DNA from: Acidimicrobiales bacterium
GTDB taxonomy: Bacteria; Actinomycetota; Acidimicrobiia; Acidimicrobiales; VFJN01
Assembly (NCBI GenBank): GCA_035316325.1
Contig: DATHJB010000187.1
Coordinates: 1 to 39,736 of the forward strand
Direction: 5' to 3'
DNA length: 39,736 nt
Under the pieces are notes generated by a model. That model saw nothing but the letters and a program-made list of their open reading frames with translations. It was not told where the DNA came from and made no database searches. Position 1 is the first letter of the stretch. Each line of letters opens with the position of its first letter. Shown piece by piece: positions 23,107 through 31,929 of the stretch. The position numbers and the translations under genes were made by a program.

Positions 23107-23588
23107 CGTTCGCCTCACACACTCGGGCCCGAATGACGCGCTGAGGATGGTGGCTGCGCGTGCTCTCGCCATTCTGACAGCCATTCGCGTCGGTCAGCGA
23201 ATACGGGACTATTCCGCCAATGGTCGAAACGTGGTACTCGATACGAACGTAATTCCCGTCGCATTCCTTGTCCTGTACTGACACGCCGTTGTGACCCTGC
23301 CAGACAACACCGGAGTCGCTTCCGTGAAAGATCCACATGCTATGGGCGCTTGCTGGTGACACCCAGGCGACCGATAGCGCCACGCCTATGCCAGCGACAG
23401 TGAGGACTCGTCCAACGGATCGCCTAATGCTCATGCTACTTCTCCTGGTGAGCTCGCAAGGTGAAGAGGTCACGCCTCTCATTCGTCGGTACCGTATGGA
23501 CGGCCTGTTAGCGAAGTGCTAGCGAGCCGGTGATGGATCACGCTGCCAAGGAGCTCGACCCAACCCCCGGGACCCGTCGGTCCGAGCC
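22975..23588. other. Lower-GC patch joined to the broken dehydrogenase gene
   Basis: From the breakpoint at about 22975 to the TetR gene end, base composition falls clearly below that of the flanks, and the only good gene is the small secreted protein at 23075-23434. A short repeat TAGCGA occurs twice near 23512-23527. I see no transposase, integrase or clear terminal inverted repeats. It looks like acquired DNA or an indel scar. Confidence 0.5.
23075..23434 (-). CDS. Small secreted protein of unknown function
   Basis: A 119-residue protein with a good signal peptide (MSIRRSVGRVLTVAGIGVAL, cleavage probably after SPASA at residue 30), leaving a mature chain of about 89 residues with four Cys (KEC, NGC, RVC, VSC) that could make two disulfides. 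An AGGAG site 7 bases before the ATG at 23434 fixes this start over the longer frame. The composition is less GC-rich than neighbours, which suggests later arrival. It resembles small exported actinobacterial proteins in general, but I do not recognise the family. It follows the broken dehydrogenase gene in the opposite direction. Confidence 0.7.
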   Translation of the reverse strand: MSIRRSVGRVLTVAGIGVALSVAWVSPASAHSMWIFHGSDSGVVWQGHNGVSVQDKECDGNYVRIEYHVSTIGGIVPYSLTDANGCQNGESTRSHHPQRVIRARVCEANVSCTSWHTVS

Positions 23589-24206
23589 TTATTGCAGGTA
23601 GCAGGTGATCGCGTCGATCAGCCCTTTGCGACCTTCCTCGACATCGGTGAACGTCGGCATCTGACCGGTGAGGTAGAGCCCGTGGAGCGCAGCCGGTAGG
23701 AGGCTCTGGAGGCGACGGAGCTTCGTGCTCGACGTCACCAGGTCGCGGAACAACGTGTCCCAGCGCGCGCTCCAACCCTCGTCCCAGGCCTTGAGGGTCT
23801 CCGCAGTCGCGGGGAACGCCTCGGCCAGGGCGTCGTGATCGCGCGGGAGGGCGAGCCGCAGGTTCATCACGGCTTGCACCGTCGGCTGGTCGTAGGCGGC
23901 CCAGATGGCGTTCACCACGGAGGCCACCCGCGGGCGCAGGGCGGCCGAGACCGCCGATCGACGAGGGAACGTCTCCCTGGATTCCTGGTGGGCGTGCTCG
24001 AGCAGCGCCGCCCAGACCCCGTCGGTGTCACCGAAGTGGTGCTGGACGGTGCCCCACGTGACGCCGGCCTCGCGGGCGATGAGGTTCACGTTCGCCGACT
24101 CGGGACCGCGCTCGGCGAGGCAGCGTATGGCGACGTCGAGGATGAGTCGACGCGATTCGAGCCCGCGTCGGTTCAGCCGCGTGCCCTGAGCGCTGTAACC
24201 CACCAT
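23589..24206 (-). CDS. TetR family transcriptional regulator
   Basis: A 205-residue TetR-type regulator with the helix-turn-helix at about residues 38-62 (VNLIAREAGVTWGTVQHHFG) and a helical sensor domain after it. The start codon lies 6 bases after the stop of the acyl-CoA ligase, so the two form an operon with the regulator second. Proteins in this position usually sense an acyl-CoA or the free acid and repress the operon that holds them. The candidate operator is the near-palindrome GTTA-N12-TAAC at 25720-25739 in the shared promoter region upstream of the ligase. Two similar sequences occur before the binding-protein and CoA transferase genes at 34700 and 37394. Confidence 0.9.
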   Translation of the reverse strand: MVGYSAQGTRLNRRGLESRRLILDVAIRCLAERGPESANVNLIAREAGVTWGTVQHHFGDTDGVWAALLEHAHQESRETFPRRSAVSAALRPRVASVVNAIWAAYDQPTVQAVMNLRLALPRDHDALAEAFPATAETLKAWDEGWSARWDTLFRDLVTSSTKLRRLQSLLPAALHGLYLTGQMPTFTDVEEGRKGLIDAITCYLQ

Positions 24207-24212
24207 GGCAGC

Positions 24213-25718
24213 CTACGAGGCCCCGAAACCCACGTCGGACCGGGTGGCGCTCAACCGGGTGCGGTTCACCTTGCCGGCGTCGGTCCGCTCCAGCTTCGGG
24301 ACGACCTCGTAGGTCTTCGGGACCTTGTAGGCGGCCAGCCGTGCCTTGCACCAGGTGCGGAGGTCGTCGACTGCCGGTGGGTGGTTCGGGTCGGCGGGCT
24401 CGACGATCGCGTGCACCCGCCGGCCCCACTCAGGGTCGGGCACGCCGACGACCACCTGGTCGCCGACGGCCGGGTGCTCGCTCAGGGCCGTCTCCACCTC
24501 CGCGGGGTACACGTTGGCCCCGCCGGTGATGATCAGGTCCTTGCGTCGGTCCGCGATGTAGACGTAGCCGTCGGCGTCGACCCAGCCGAGATCGCCGATG
24601 GTGTAGTAGCCGTCGGCGGTCGGCTCGGGGGTCGGTGCCCCGACGTACTCGAACGTGCGCTGGCCGTCGGGCGGGCGCTGGTGGATCTCGCCGATCGTGC
24701 CGGCGGGCACCTCGTTGCCGGCCTCGTCGCGGATGCTCACCTCCATCCCGACCGGTCGCCCGGTCGAGCCACGATGGTCGGCCCACTCCTCGCCGGTCAT
24801 CATGCAGAGCCCGATGTGCTCACTCGAGCCGTAGCTGAACCAGAAGACGTGGGGTGGCACCAGCTCGAGCCATCGGTCGACCACCCACTCCGGGATGCTC
24901 GCGCCGCCGTAGACCAGCCGCCGGAGGCTCGCGAAGTTCGCCGGACCGACGTCGTCGAGCTGGGCGATCCGTTGCAGCATGGTGGGCACCATCAGCGTGT
25001 AGGTGATCTGCTTCTCCTCGATCACCCGTGCGGCGAGGGCGGCGTCGAACCTCTCCATCACGAAGACCCGTTTGCCTTCGAGGATGCGGGGCGCGACGAA
25101 CTGGAATCCCGGACCGTGGTAGAGGGGCGAGTTGACCAGGGTTCGCTCCTCCACACCCGCGTCGGCCGAGAGCGCAGCAGCCATGGGATTGTCGTCGACC
25201 ACGCCTCGGGAGGGATGGAGGATCAGCTTCGGGGTGCCGGTCGAGCCGCCGGACGGCAGCAGGCTGACGTGGGTCGCGACGCGATCGGGGAGGGCGTGAT
25301 CCGGCAACGAGGTCGTGGCCGCGAGCGCCTGGCGACCGACGACCGGGCCGGGAGCTGCGTGGACGTCCGACACGAGCACCGCAGGGCCGGCCGCGTCGAC
25401 CAGCCGGTCCATCTCCCATTGGGGCAGGTCGTGGCGTAGCGGGGCCACGACCGCTCCGAGCTTCCAGGCGGCGAGAGATGCGTAGACGTGCTCGACGCAC
25501 GTCGGCAGCGCCAGGGCGACGACCGAGTCCTGCGTGACACCGAGACCTTCGAGCATCCGGGCGATCTGGTTGGCCCTCGACTCGAGGACGCCCCATGCCA
25601 TCCCCACCTCGGAACCGTCGCGCCGGACGATCACCAGGTCGATCTCGTCTGGTCGTGACTGGGCGAACTCGGTCGATCGCCGACCGAACGACGTCTCCGT
25701 GGGTTCCTGAAGTCTCAT
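24213..25718 (-). CDS. AMP-forming acyl-CoA ligase
   Basis: A 501-residue ANL-superfamily ligase. Motifs are LLPSGGSTGTPKL (P-loop type, residues about 153-165), WFSYGSSEHIG (A5 region), YYTIGDLGW (A7), the hinge DRRKDLIITGGANVYPAEVE (A8) and catalytic Lys in TDAGKVNRTRL near the C-terminus. It forms a CoA thioester from a carboxylic acid and ATP; relatives are annotated as bile-acid or long-chain acyl-CoA ligases. It is first in an operon with the TetR gene and divergent from the thioesterase-like gene. No good ribosome site precedes the ATG, so leaderless or unusual initiation is possible. Substrate unknown. Confidence 0.92.
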   Translation of the reverse strand: MRLQEPTETSFGRRSTEFAQSRPDEIDLVIVRRDGSEVGMAWGVLESRANQIARMLEGLGVTQDSVVALALPTCVEHVYASLAAWKLGAVVAPLRHDLPQWEMDRLVDAAGPAVLVSDVHAAPGPVVGRQALAATTSLPDHALPDRVATHVSLLPSGGSTGTPKLILHPSRGVVDDNPMAAALSADAGVEERTLVNSPLYHGPGFQFVAPRILEGKRVFVMERFDAALAARVIEEKQITYTLMVPTMLQRIAQLDDVGPANFASLRRLVYGGASIPEWVVDRWLELVPPHVFWFSYGSSEHIGLCMMTGEEWADHRGSTGRPVGMEVSIRDEAGNEVPAGTIGEIHQRPPDGQRTFEYVGAPTPEPTADGYYTIGDLGWVDADGYVYIADRRKDLIITGGANVYPAEVETALSEHPAVGDQVVVGVPDPEWGRRVHAIVEPADPNHPPAVDDLRTWCKARLAAYKVPKTYEVVPKLERTDAGKVNRTRLSATRSDVGFGAS

Positions 25719-25739
25719 AGTTATCTCATCGAGAGTAAC
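25713..25739. promoter_or_regulatory. Operator-like element in the ligase/thioesterase divergent promoter
   Basis: The plus-strand sequence AAGTCTCATAGTTATCTC runs into GTTA-N12-TAAC (25720-25739), with CTC and GAG inside as further inverted parts. The TCTCATAGTTA part recurs exactly at 34748-34758 on the minus strand, and TCTCATAGT recurs at 37425-37433, each time 28-49 bases before a start codon in the same orientation. Part of it overlaps the ligase start codon. A common TetR-type operator is inferred. Confidence 0.45.
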
Positions 25740-25749
25740 CTAGGGAACG

Positions 25750-26589
25750 ATGGTGCACGACATACGGGACGGCCCTCCTGAGGAGTACTGGGAACGGCTG
25801 CGGTCGATGATGGGGCCCGACGGCCTGATGACCTACTGGTACCTGGGCAGGGCCTTCAACCAGCACGAGGACCCCGACACGATGCGGTTGCGCAGCGACA
25901 TGCGGAACGCGACGGGAGGACTCATGGCCGCACCGCTGGCGATCGCCGCTCCGGAGACGGGTGGGTGGCGCGATCGGGACGTGATCCCCGCTCCCGTGGC
26001 GTACTCGCTGCACATCGTGGACGACGCGAGCGACGTCGCCGAGATCAGGGTCAGGCGCCACACGGTGCGCCAGGGGCGCAAGATGGGCTTCAGTCGCTCG
26101 GAGATCTTCGATGCGGCGGATCCGCAGCGCCTCATCGCCGTCACGACCGGCATCGGGATCACGCTGGGCGATGCACCGCCGGACTTCCGGCCCATCGACC
26201 TGCCGCCGGAGCTCCCCGGTGTCGACGACCTCCCGGCGCTGCACGTCGTCTTCGGCGCCTACCGGGACGCCGACGGCTGGCGCCTCCCGCCGCTCAGCGC
26301 CCGGCACGCGTCGACCTCGGCGTCGCTGCACATCGGCCCCATCCACGTCGTCTTCGAGGCGGCAGCCACGGAGCTCTGCCGCGAGCGGTCGGGCACCGAC
26401 GCGCTGCAGGTCGAGGACTGGGACGTCCACTTCGTCGCACCGGGCCGGGTCGGCCCGTTCCTCGTCCGTGCCGAGGTCCATGGCGGGCGGCAGGGCCGGC
26501 TCGTGGCGCGGCTGACGCTCCTCGACGAGGGGCGCGACGAGGTGGTCGTCGCTGCGGGTGCCGCATCGTTCCGCGTGGCTAATATTTAG
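25750..26589 (+). CDS. Thioesterase-like double hot-dog protein
   Basis: A 279-residue protein that looks like two hot-dog domains in tandem, as in acyl-CoA thioesterases of the PaaI/TesB-like groups. The first half has GGLMAAPLAIAAPETGGW (about residues 56-73) and a strand-rich segment VAEIRVRRHTVRQGRKMGFS; the second ends VHFVAPGRVGPFLVRAEV and LVARLTLLDEGRDEVVVAAG, the usual final strands of the fold. It may release CoA from an intermediate or bind acyl-CoA. It is divergent from the ligase and precedes the Dpp transporter genes by 48 bases, so it could be in their transcript. The fold assignment is by strand pattern only. Confidence 0.65.
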   Translation: MVHDIRDGPPEEYWERLRSMMGPDGLMTYWYLGRAFNQHEDPDTMRLRSDMRNATGGLMAAPLAIAAPETGGWRDRDVIPAPVAYSLHIVDDASDVAEIRVRRHTVRQGRKMGFSRSEIFDAADPQRLIAVTTGIGITLGDAPPDFRPIDLPPELPGVDDLPALHVVFGAYRDADGWRLPPLSARHASTSASLHIGPIHVVFEAAATELCRERSGTDALQVEDWDVHFVAPGRVGPFLVRAEVHGGRQGRLVARLTLLDEGRDEVVVAAGAASFRVANI

Positions 26590-26637
26590 ACGCTGACCAA
26601 ATAAGGCCCTCCTCGTGAGGCGCCGGGGGAGGGGGCC

Positions 26638-27585
26638 ATGGCAAGACTCATCGCACGACGGCTCTCGAGCCTCGTGCCGGTCCTGTTCCTCGTATCCCTG
26701 GTCGTGTACGGGCTGATGGCGCTCGTTCCGGGCGACGCCGCCGTACAGCTCGCGGGCGGGGTCGATGCCACCGAGGAGCGGATCGCCGAGGTGCGCACCG
26801 AGCTCGGACTGGACGATCCCTTCCTCGTCCAATACGGACGTTGGTTGAAGGGGGCCGTGACCTTCGACTTCGGCGAATCGCTCGTGAACGGTCAGAGCGT
26901 GTCCGGCGACATCCTCAACCGCCTCCCGGTCACTGCGAGCATCGCCTTCGGCGCCATGGTGGTCGGTCTCCTGGTGGGCGTGCCGGCCGGCATCGTCGCC
27001 GGCATGAAGGCAGGCACCAGGCTCGACCGCGGGCTCATCTTCGGGACGACCCTCGGCATCGCCGTGCCGAACTTCTGGCTGGCGATGATGCTCATCCTCG
27101 TCTTCGCGGTGAACCTCGGGTGGTTCCCCGCGATCGGGTTCACCCGCCTGACCGAGTCGCCCTGGGACTGGCTGCGCTCGCTGGTGCTGCCGTCGCTGGC
27201 GCTCGGCACCTTCGTCGCCGCATCCGTGGCCCGCCAGCTCCGGGGCGAGCTGGCCGACGTGATGCAGCGCAGCTACGTGCGCACGGCATGGGCGAAAGGG
27301 GGCTCGGCCCGGCTCGTCGTGGGCAAGCACGCCCTGAAGAACGCGGCCATACCGGCGGTCACCGTCATCGGCCTGCAGATGGGCGGTCTGATCGGGGGAA
27401 CCGTGATCCTCGAGCAGATCTTCTCCATCCCCGGCCTCGGCACCTACCTCCTCCAGGCGATAACCAGCTCCGACATGCCGGTCATCATGGGGGTCACCAC
27501 CATGTTCGTGCTGGTCTACATGGTGATGAGCCTGCTGGTGGACGTCGCCTACGGGCTGCTGAACCCGAAGGTGCGCGTGTCGTGA
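26638..27585 (+). CDS. Dpp/Opp-type ABC transporter permease (DppB-like)
   Basis: A 315-residue inner-membrane permease with six hydrophobic segments, N-terminal LIARRLSSLVPVLFLVS typical of DppB/OppB, and the EAA loop RTAWAKGGSARLVVGKHALK (about residues 221-240) that contacts the ATPase. An initial soluble loop AVQLAGGVDATEERIAEVR also fits. The ATG follows GGGGGAGGG. The gene overlaps the next by GTGA. Family transporters import peptides, nickel, opines or other amphipathic solutes; the ligand here would be set by the binding protein at 33090-34700, which lies in a separate minus-strand transcript. Confidence 0.93.
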   Translation: MARLIARRLSSLVPVLFLVSLVVYGLMALVPGDAAVQLAGGVDATEERIAEVRTELGLDDPFLVQYGRWLKGAVTFDFGESLVNGQSVSGDILNRLPVTASIAFGAMVVGLLVGVPAGIVAGMKAGTRLDRGLIFGTTLGIAVPNFWLAMMLILVFAVNLGWFPAIGFTRLTESPWDWLRSLVLPSLALGTFVAASVARQLRGELADVMQRSYVRTAWAKGGSARLVVGKHALKNAAIPAVTVIGLQMGGLIGGTVILEQIFSIPGLGTYLLQAITSSDMPVIMGVTTMFVLVYMVMSLLVDVAYGLLNPKVRVS

Positions 27586-29576
27586 TCGCCGCCGAGGAGG
27601 CGCGCGGCGTCGAGGAGTCGGCCGTCCCTGCCCCCTCTCCGGCGCGGCGGGCCATCCGCCGGTTCGTCCGCAACCCGGTGGGCATGGTCGCGTTCGGCTA
27701 CCTGGTGCTGATGCTGGTGGTGGCTGTCATCGGGCCGTGGATCATGCCTCACGACCCGAACGCCCAGTCGTTCACACCGTTCGAGACGCCGTCGGGCAGC
27801 CACTGGCTGGGCACCGACGACCTGGGACGCGATCTGGCGAGCCGCCTCATCGACGGGGCGTCGGTCTCGGTGCGGGCGGGGTACCAGACCGTGGCCATGG
27901 CTCTCGTCGTCGCCGTTCCGATCGGGTTGGTGGCCGGCTACCTCGGCGGGCGCGTGGACAACGTGCTGCTCCGGGCCATGGACGCCCTCATGAGCTTTCC
28001 GGCTCTCGTCCTGGCGCTCGTGATCGCCGCGATCCTCGGGCCCGGGCTGAACAACGCCATGATCGCCATCACCGTGGTGCTCATCCCGGGGCTCGTGCGC
28101 ATCGTCCGCGGGTCGACCCTCGCCGTGACCGAGGAGACGTTCGTGGAGGCGTCGCGGTCGATCGGAACCCCCACGCACGTCATCCTGCGCCGGCGCATCC
28201 TGCCGAGCGTGTTGTCCCCGCTGATCGTGGCCGCGACCCTCGTCCTCGGGATCGCGCTGATCGCCGAGGCGGCGCTGAGCTTCCTCGGGCTCGGCACCCA
28301 ACCGCCCGACGCCAGCTGGGGCAACATGCTGCGGCGGGGCTACTCGTACATCTTCAGCGAGCCGTACCAGATGATGCCGCCGGGCATGGCGATCGCCCTG
28401 GCCGTGCTCTCGTTCAACATGGTCGGCGACTCGTTGCGCGACGCTCTCGGCCTCGCCGAGACGGCGCCGCCGCGGGGCAGCCGGCGCGGCCGCTTGGGCA
28501 TGACCCTCGTCGCCGACCACAAGCGCAGCAAGGATGACGGCGGCCACGAGCCAGGGGCTGGCGTCGGCCCTCGGGAGCCGTTGTTGTCGGTGCGAGACCT
28601 GCGGGTGGAGCTCGCGACCCAGAGCGGTCTGCTCACCGTCGTCGACGGCATCAGCTTCGACGTCGGTCAGGGCGAGGTCGTGGGGCTCGTCGGGGAGAGC
28701 GGTTCGGGCAAGACCGTGACGTCGCTGTCGATCATGCGGCTGCTGCCGTCCCCACCGGCCCGCATCGTGGAGGGCGAGGTGTGGTTCGACGGGCGCGACC
28801 TGCTGACGTTGCCGTTCGGCGACCTCGCCGAGGCCCGTGGCGACGCGCTGTCCATGGTCTTCCAGGACCCGATGGCGAGCCTCAACCCGGCCTTCACCGT
28901 CGGCAACCAGCTCATCGAGGCCGTGCGCCTGCACCGTGATACGACCAGGGCCGAGGCCCGGCGGCGCGCGAAGGAGCTGTTGGACCTCGTCGGCATCCCC
29001 GACCCGGAGTCGCGGCTGGGGGAGTACCCGCACCGCCTTTCGGGCGGCATGCGCCAGCGGGTGCTGCTCGCCATGGCGTTGGCCAACGAGCCGAGGTTGC
29101 TGATCGCCGACGAACCGACGACGGCGCTCGACGTGACGGTCCAGGCGCAGATCCTCGACCTCACGCGTTCGCTGCAGGAGGAGTTGGGCATGGCGATGAT
29201 CTTCGTGACCCACGATCTCGGGGTCATCGCCGACATCGCCGACCGCGTGATGGTGATGTACGCGGGACAGCTCGTCGAACAGGCGCCCGTGCACGACCTG
29301 TTCGCCGAACCTCGCCATCCGTACACGAAGAAGCTTCTCGCCGCGATCCCCCAGGCGACACCTCGAGGCGAGCGGCTGACGTCCGTTCCCGGCGTGGTGC
29401 CGGTTCCCGGCCGCTGGGCCGACGGCTGCCGGTTCAGCCCTCGCTGCAGCTTCGCCACCGACGAATGCCGGGAGGCGCCCGTCGAGCTCACCGCTGTGGG
29501 CCTCGACCGCGAGGTCCGCTGTGTCCGCCATGCGGAGGTGGCTGCCACCGATGGGCCCGCGAGGGTGGAACGATGA
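27582..29576 (+). CDS. Fused DppC permease and DppD ATPase
   Basis: A 664-residue protein. Residues about 24-290 are a DppC-type permease (HWLGTDDLGRDLASRLIDG at 74-92, six membrane segments, EAA loop VEASRSIGTPTHVILRR). A charged linker (about 295-330) leads to a DppD-type ATPase: Walker A GESGSGKT (371-378), FQDPMASLNP, signature LSGGMRQ (486-492), Walker B LLIADEPTTALD (507-518), H544, and the Cys-rich C-terminus CRFSPRCSFATDEC of oligopeptide-transporter ATPases. The GTG start overlaps the DppB stop, and the stop overlaps the DppF start by ATGA. This fusion type is known from other actinobacteria, so it is not an error. Confidence 0.93.
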   Translation: MIAAEEARGVEESAVPAPSPARRAIRRFVRNPVGMVAFGYLVLMLVVAVIGPWIMPHDPNAQSFTPFETPSGSHWLGTDDLGRDLASRLIDGASVSVRAGYQTVAMALVVAVPIGLVAGYLGGRVDNVLLRAMDALMSFPALVLALVIAAILGPGLNNAMIAITVVLIPGLVRIVRGSTLAVTEETFVEASRSIGTPTHVILRRRILPSVLSPLIVAATLVLGIALIAEAALSFLGLGTQPPDASWGNMLRRGYSYIFSEPYQMMPPGMAIALAVLSFNMVGDSLRDALGLAETAPPRGSRRGRLGMTLVADHKRSKDDGGHEPGAGVGPREPLLSVRDLRVELATQSGLLTVVDGISFDVGQGEVVGLVGESGSGKTVTSLSIMRLLPSPPARIVEGEVWFDGRDLLTLPFGDLAEARGDALSMVFQDPMASLNPAFTVGNQLIEAVRLHRDTTRAEARRRAKELLDLVGIPDPESRLGEYPHRLSGGMRQRVLLAMALANEPRLLIADEPTTALDVTVQAQILDLTRSLQEELGMAMIFVTHDLGVIADIADRVMVMYAGQLVEQAPVHDLFAEPRHPYTKKLLAAIPQATPRGERLTSVPGVVPVPGRWADGCRFSPRCSFATDECREAPVELTAVGLDREVRCVRHAEVAATDGPARVER

Positions 29577-30640
29577 GCGCCGCCACGGAGCCGGCCGCCG
29601 CGTCCGGTCCGATCGTCGAGGCGCGAGGCCTGCGTGAGCACTTCCCCGTCGAGCGAGGCCTGCTCCAGCGGGTGCACGGTCACGTGCAGGCGGTCGACGG
29701 CGTCGATCTCGTCATCGGACCCGGCCAGAGCATCGGGCTCGTCGGCGAGTCCGGTTCCGGGAAGTCGACGCTGGGCCGGCTCATCACCCGCCTCCTCGAG
29801 CCCACCGGGGGGACGTTGCTGTTCGACGGTCGGGACATCACGCATGCGCCACTGCGACGCGTGCGCCCGCTCCGGCGTCACATGCAGATGGTCTTCCAAG
29901 ACCCGTACTCGTCACTGGCCCCGTACAGCACGGTCGGCGAGAGCGTGGCGGAGCCGTTGCGGACGCATCTGCGGATGCGCGGCAAGGAGCTCGACGACAG
30001 GGTCGACGAGCTGTTACGCACGGTCCGGCTCAGCCCGTCGTACCGGTCCCGCTATCCGCACGAGTTCTCCGGAGGGCAGCTCCAGCGCATCTCGGTGGCG
30101 CGGGCACTGGCCACCAGCCCCAAGCTGATCATCCTCGACGAGCCGGTCAGCTCGCTCGACGTGTCGACACAGGCCGAGGTGATCAACCTGCTCAGCGATC
30201 TGCGTCGCGAGGTCGACGTCGCCTACCTGTTCATCGCCCACGACCTCTCGGTCGTCCGGCACGTCTCCGACCAGACCGCGGTGATGTACCTGGGCCGGAT
30301 CGTCGAGCTCGGCCCGACCGAGAGCGTCCACACCGCTCCGTTGCACCCCTACACGCAGGCGTTGCTGTCGGCTGTCCCCGTGCCCGATCCGGTCGTGCAG
30401 CGGTCGCGCGAGCGGATCGTGCTCCAGGGCGACATCCCGTCGCCGATCGACCCGCCGTCGGGATGCCGGTTCCACACGCGTTGCCTGCACGTGATGGACG
30501 TCTGCCGCAGGGTCGATCCACCCCCGGCTGTCATGTCCGACGGAACGACCGTGTTCTGCCACCTCCATCCCCCGGACGCCGGTGTTCGACCGAGCGGTGG
30601 CAACGGCGACGGGCCGACGGCGGCGACCGTCGAGCCCTGA
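29573..30640 (+). CDS. Dpp/Opp-type ABC ATPase (DppF-like)
   Basis: A 355-residue ATPase. Walker A is GESGSGKST (about residues 57-65), followed by FQDPYSSLAP, signature FSGGQLQR, Walker B LIILDEPVSSLD and the switch His in IAHDLSVVRH; the C-terminal Cys-containing region reads CRFHTRCLHVMDVC as in OppF/DppF. It forms the second nucleotide-binding subunit beside the fused DppCD protein. The start overlaps the DppCD stop (ATGA). The gene ends five bases before the stop of the convergent acyl-CoA dehydrogenase, so transcripts from both sides must end or meet here. Confidence 0.94.
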   Translation: MSAATEPAAASGPIVEARGLREHFPVERGLLQRVHGHVQAVDGVDLVIGPGQSIGLVGESGSGKSTLGRLITRLLEPTGGTLLFDGRDITHAPLRRVRPLRRHMQMVFQDPYSSLAPYSTVGESVAEPLRTHLRMRGKELDDRVDELLRTVRLSPSYRSRYPHEFSGGQLQRISVARALATSPKLIILDEPVSSLDVSTQAEVINLLSDLRREVDVAYLFIAHDLSVVRHVSDQTAVMYLGRIVELGPTESVHTAPLHPYTQALLSAVPVPDPVVQRSRERIVLQGDIPSPIDPPSGCRFHTRCLHVMDVCRRVDPPPAVMSDGTTVFCHLHPPDAGVRPSGGNGDGPTAATVEP

Positions 30641-30645
30641 CGGCG

Positions 30646-31929
30646 TCAGCGGGCGGAGGCGCTCCGGGGGACGTCGCGGAACGCGACGTCGCGGTCGGCG
30701 GCCCGCTCACGGGGCATGCCGAGGACCCGCTCGCTGATGACGTTGCGAGCCATCTCCGTGGTACCGCCGCCGATGGAGCTGGCCTGCCGGGTGAGGTAGC
30801 CGAGGCCGAGCTCACCCAGGGCGGCAGCGTCGTCGGGCCAGGCGACCGCATGGGGGCCGGCCAGCTCGAAGCCGATGGTGGTGGTGCGGTTGCCGACGAC
30901 TCCGGCCATCAGGCGGATGATCGACGCGGCCTGGTCGGTGAACGCCCCGGTGGCGATCCCCCGGGTGATGCGCGAGACCATCTTGCCCTGGACCAGGCGC
31001 AGGGCGTGGGCCTCGCCGACGAGGTCGCGCGCGCGGGGATCGGCGAGCCGGCCGACGTCGCGGACGAGTTCGAGCAGGGTGTCGCCGGTGTCCGCGGCGG
31101 ATCGCGCGGGGCCCTGGCCCGCCGGCCGGGTCACGTACGGCGAGCCGGCCAGGTTGCGCTCGTGGAACATCCACCGGACACCGACCGTCCAACCGGCGTC
31201 GACCTCGCCGATGCGGTCGCCGTCGGGGATCCGGACATCGGTCATGAACTCCTGGCAGAACTCCTTGGACCCGTTGAGCATCTCGATGCGGTGCACCTCG
31301 ATGCCCGGTTGGTGGATCCTCAGCATGAAGACCGTGAGGCCCCGGTGCTTGGGCACGTCCCAGTTGGTGCGGGCCAGGCACAGGCCCCAGTCCGACCACC
31401 ATGCCCCGGTCGTCCAGATCTTGGAGCCGTTGAGCACCCACTCGTCGCCGTCGCGCACGGCCGTGGTCTGGGCGCCGGCCACGTCGGAGCCGCCGCCGGG
31501 CTCGGACAGGAACTGCATCCAGATCTCCTCGCCTTTCAGGATGGCGGGGATGTGCGCCTTGCGCTGCTCCTCGTTGCCGAACTCGTGGATCACGGCGGCG
31601 CACGGCGTGAACGTCGGCAGCTGCATGCGGGCCGGGTAGTCGTAGCCGACGATCTCCTCGTTGAGCACTTGCTGGTGGGCCGGGGTCAGGCCCTGGCCGC
31701 CGTACTCGCGGGGGAAGCAGATGCCGGCGAACCCGCCGTCGTAGAGCAGGCGTTGCAGTTTGCGGGTGTGCTCGACGTCGTCGAGCTCCTCCTCGTCGGA
31801 CACGTCGCCGGCGCCGACCGGGGGGCCGGCCGGCGCCGGCGGCATGTTCGCGGCGAGCCACGCCCGGGCCCGCTGCCGGAAGCTGTCGAGATCCTCCACA
31901 TCGCCGGCGTCGATCGTGGTCGTGGTCAC
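30646..31929 (-). CDS. Acyl-CoA dehydrogenase (FadE), larger partner
   Basis: A 427-residue FAD-dependent acyl-CoA dehydrogenase. Seen are FAD- and substrate-binding segments MQFLSEPGGGSDVAG and VLNGSKIWTTGAWWSDWG, and the C-terminal SSIGGGTTEMARNVISERVLG typical of FadE proteins. It would place a double bond alpha-beta in an acyl-CoA and pass electrons to ETF. The GTG start overlaps the preceding dehydrogenase stop (GTGA). Adjacent, translationally coupled pairs of this kind in actinobacteria form alpha2beta2 complexes for steroid side-chain acyl-CoAs (FadE26-27, FadE28-29), which is the best model here. A longer upstream frame reads through the partner gene and is a shadow. Confidence 0.93.
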   Translation of the reverse strand: MTTTTIDAGDVEDLDSFRQRARAWLAANMPPAPAGPPVGAGDVSDEEELDDVEHTRKLQRLLYDGGFAGICFPREYGGQGLTPAHQQVLNEEIVGYDYPARMQLPTFTPCAAVIHEFGNEEQRKAHIPAILKGEEIWMQFLSEPGGGSDVAGAQTTAVRDGDEWVLNGSKIWTTGAWWSDWGLCLARTNWDVPKHRGLTVFMLRIHQPGIEVHRIEMLNGSKEFCQEFMTDVRIPDGDRIGEVDAGWTVGVRWMFHERNLAGSPYVTRPAGQGPARSAADTGDTLLELVRDVGRLADPRARDLVGEAHALRLVQGKMVSRITRGIATGAFTDQAASIIRLMAGVVGNRTTTIGFELAGPHAVAWPDDAAALGELGLGYLTRQASSIGGGTTEMARNVISERVLGMPRERAADRDVAFRDVPRSASAR

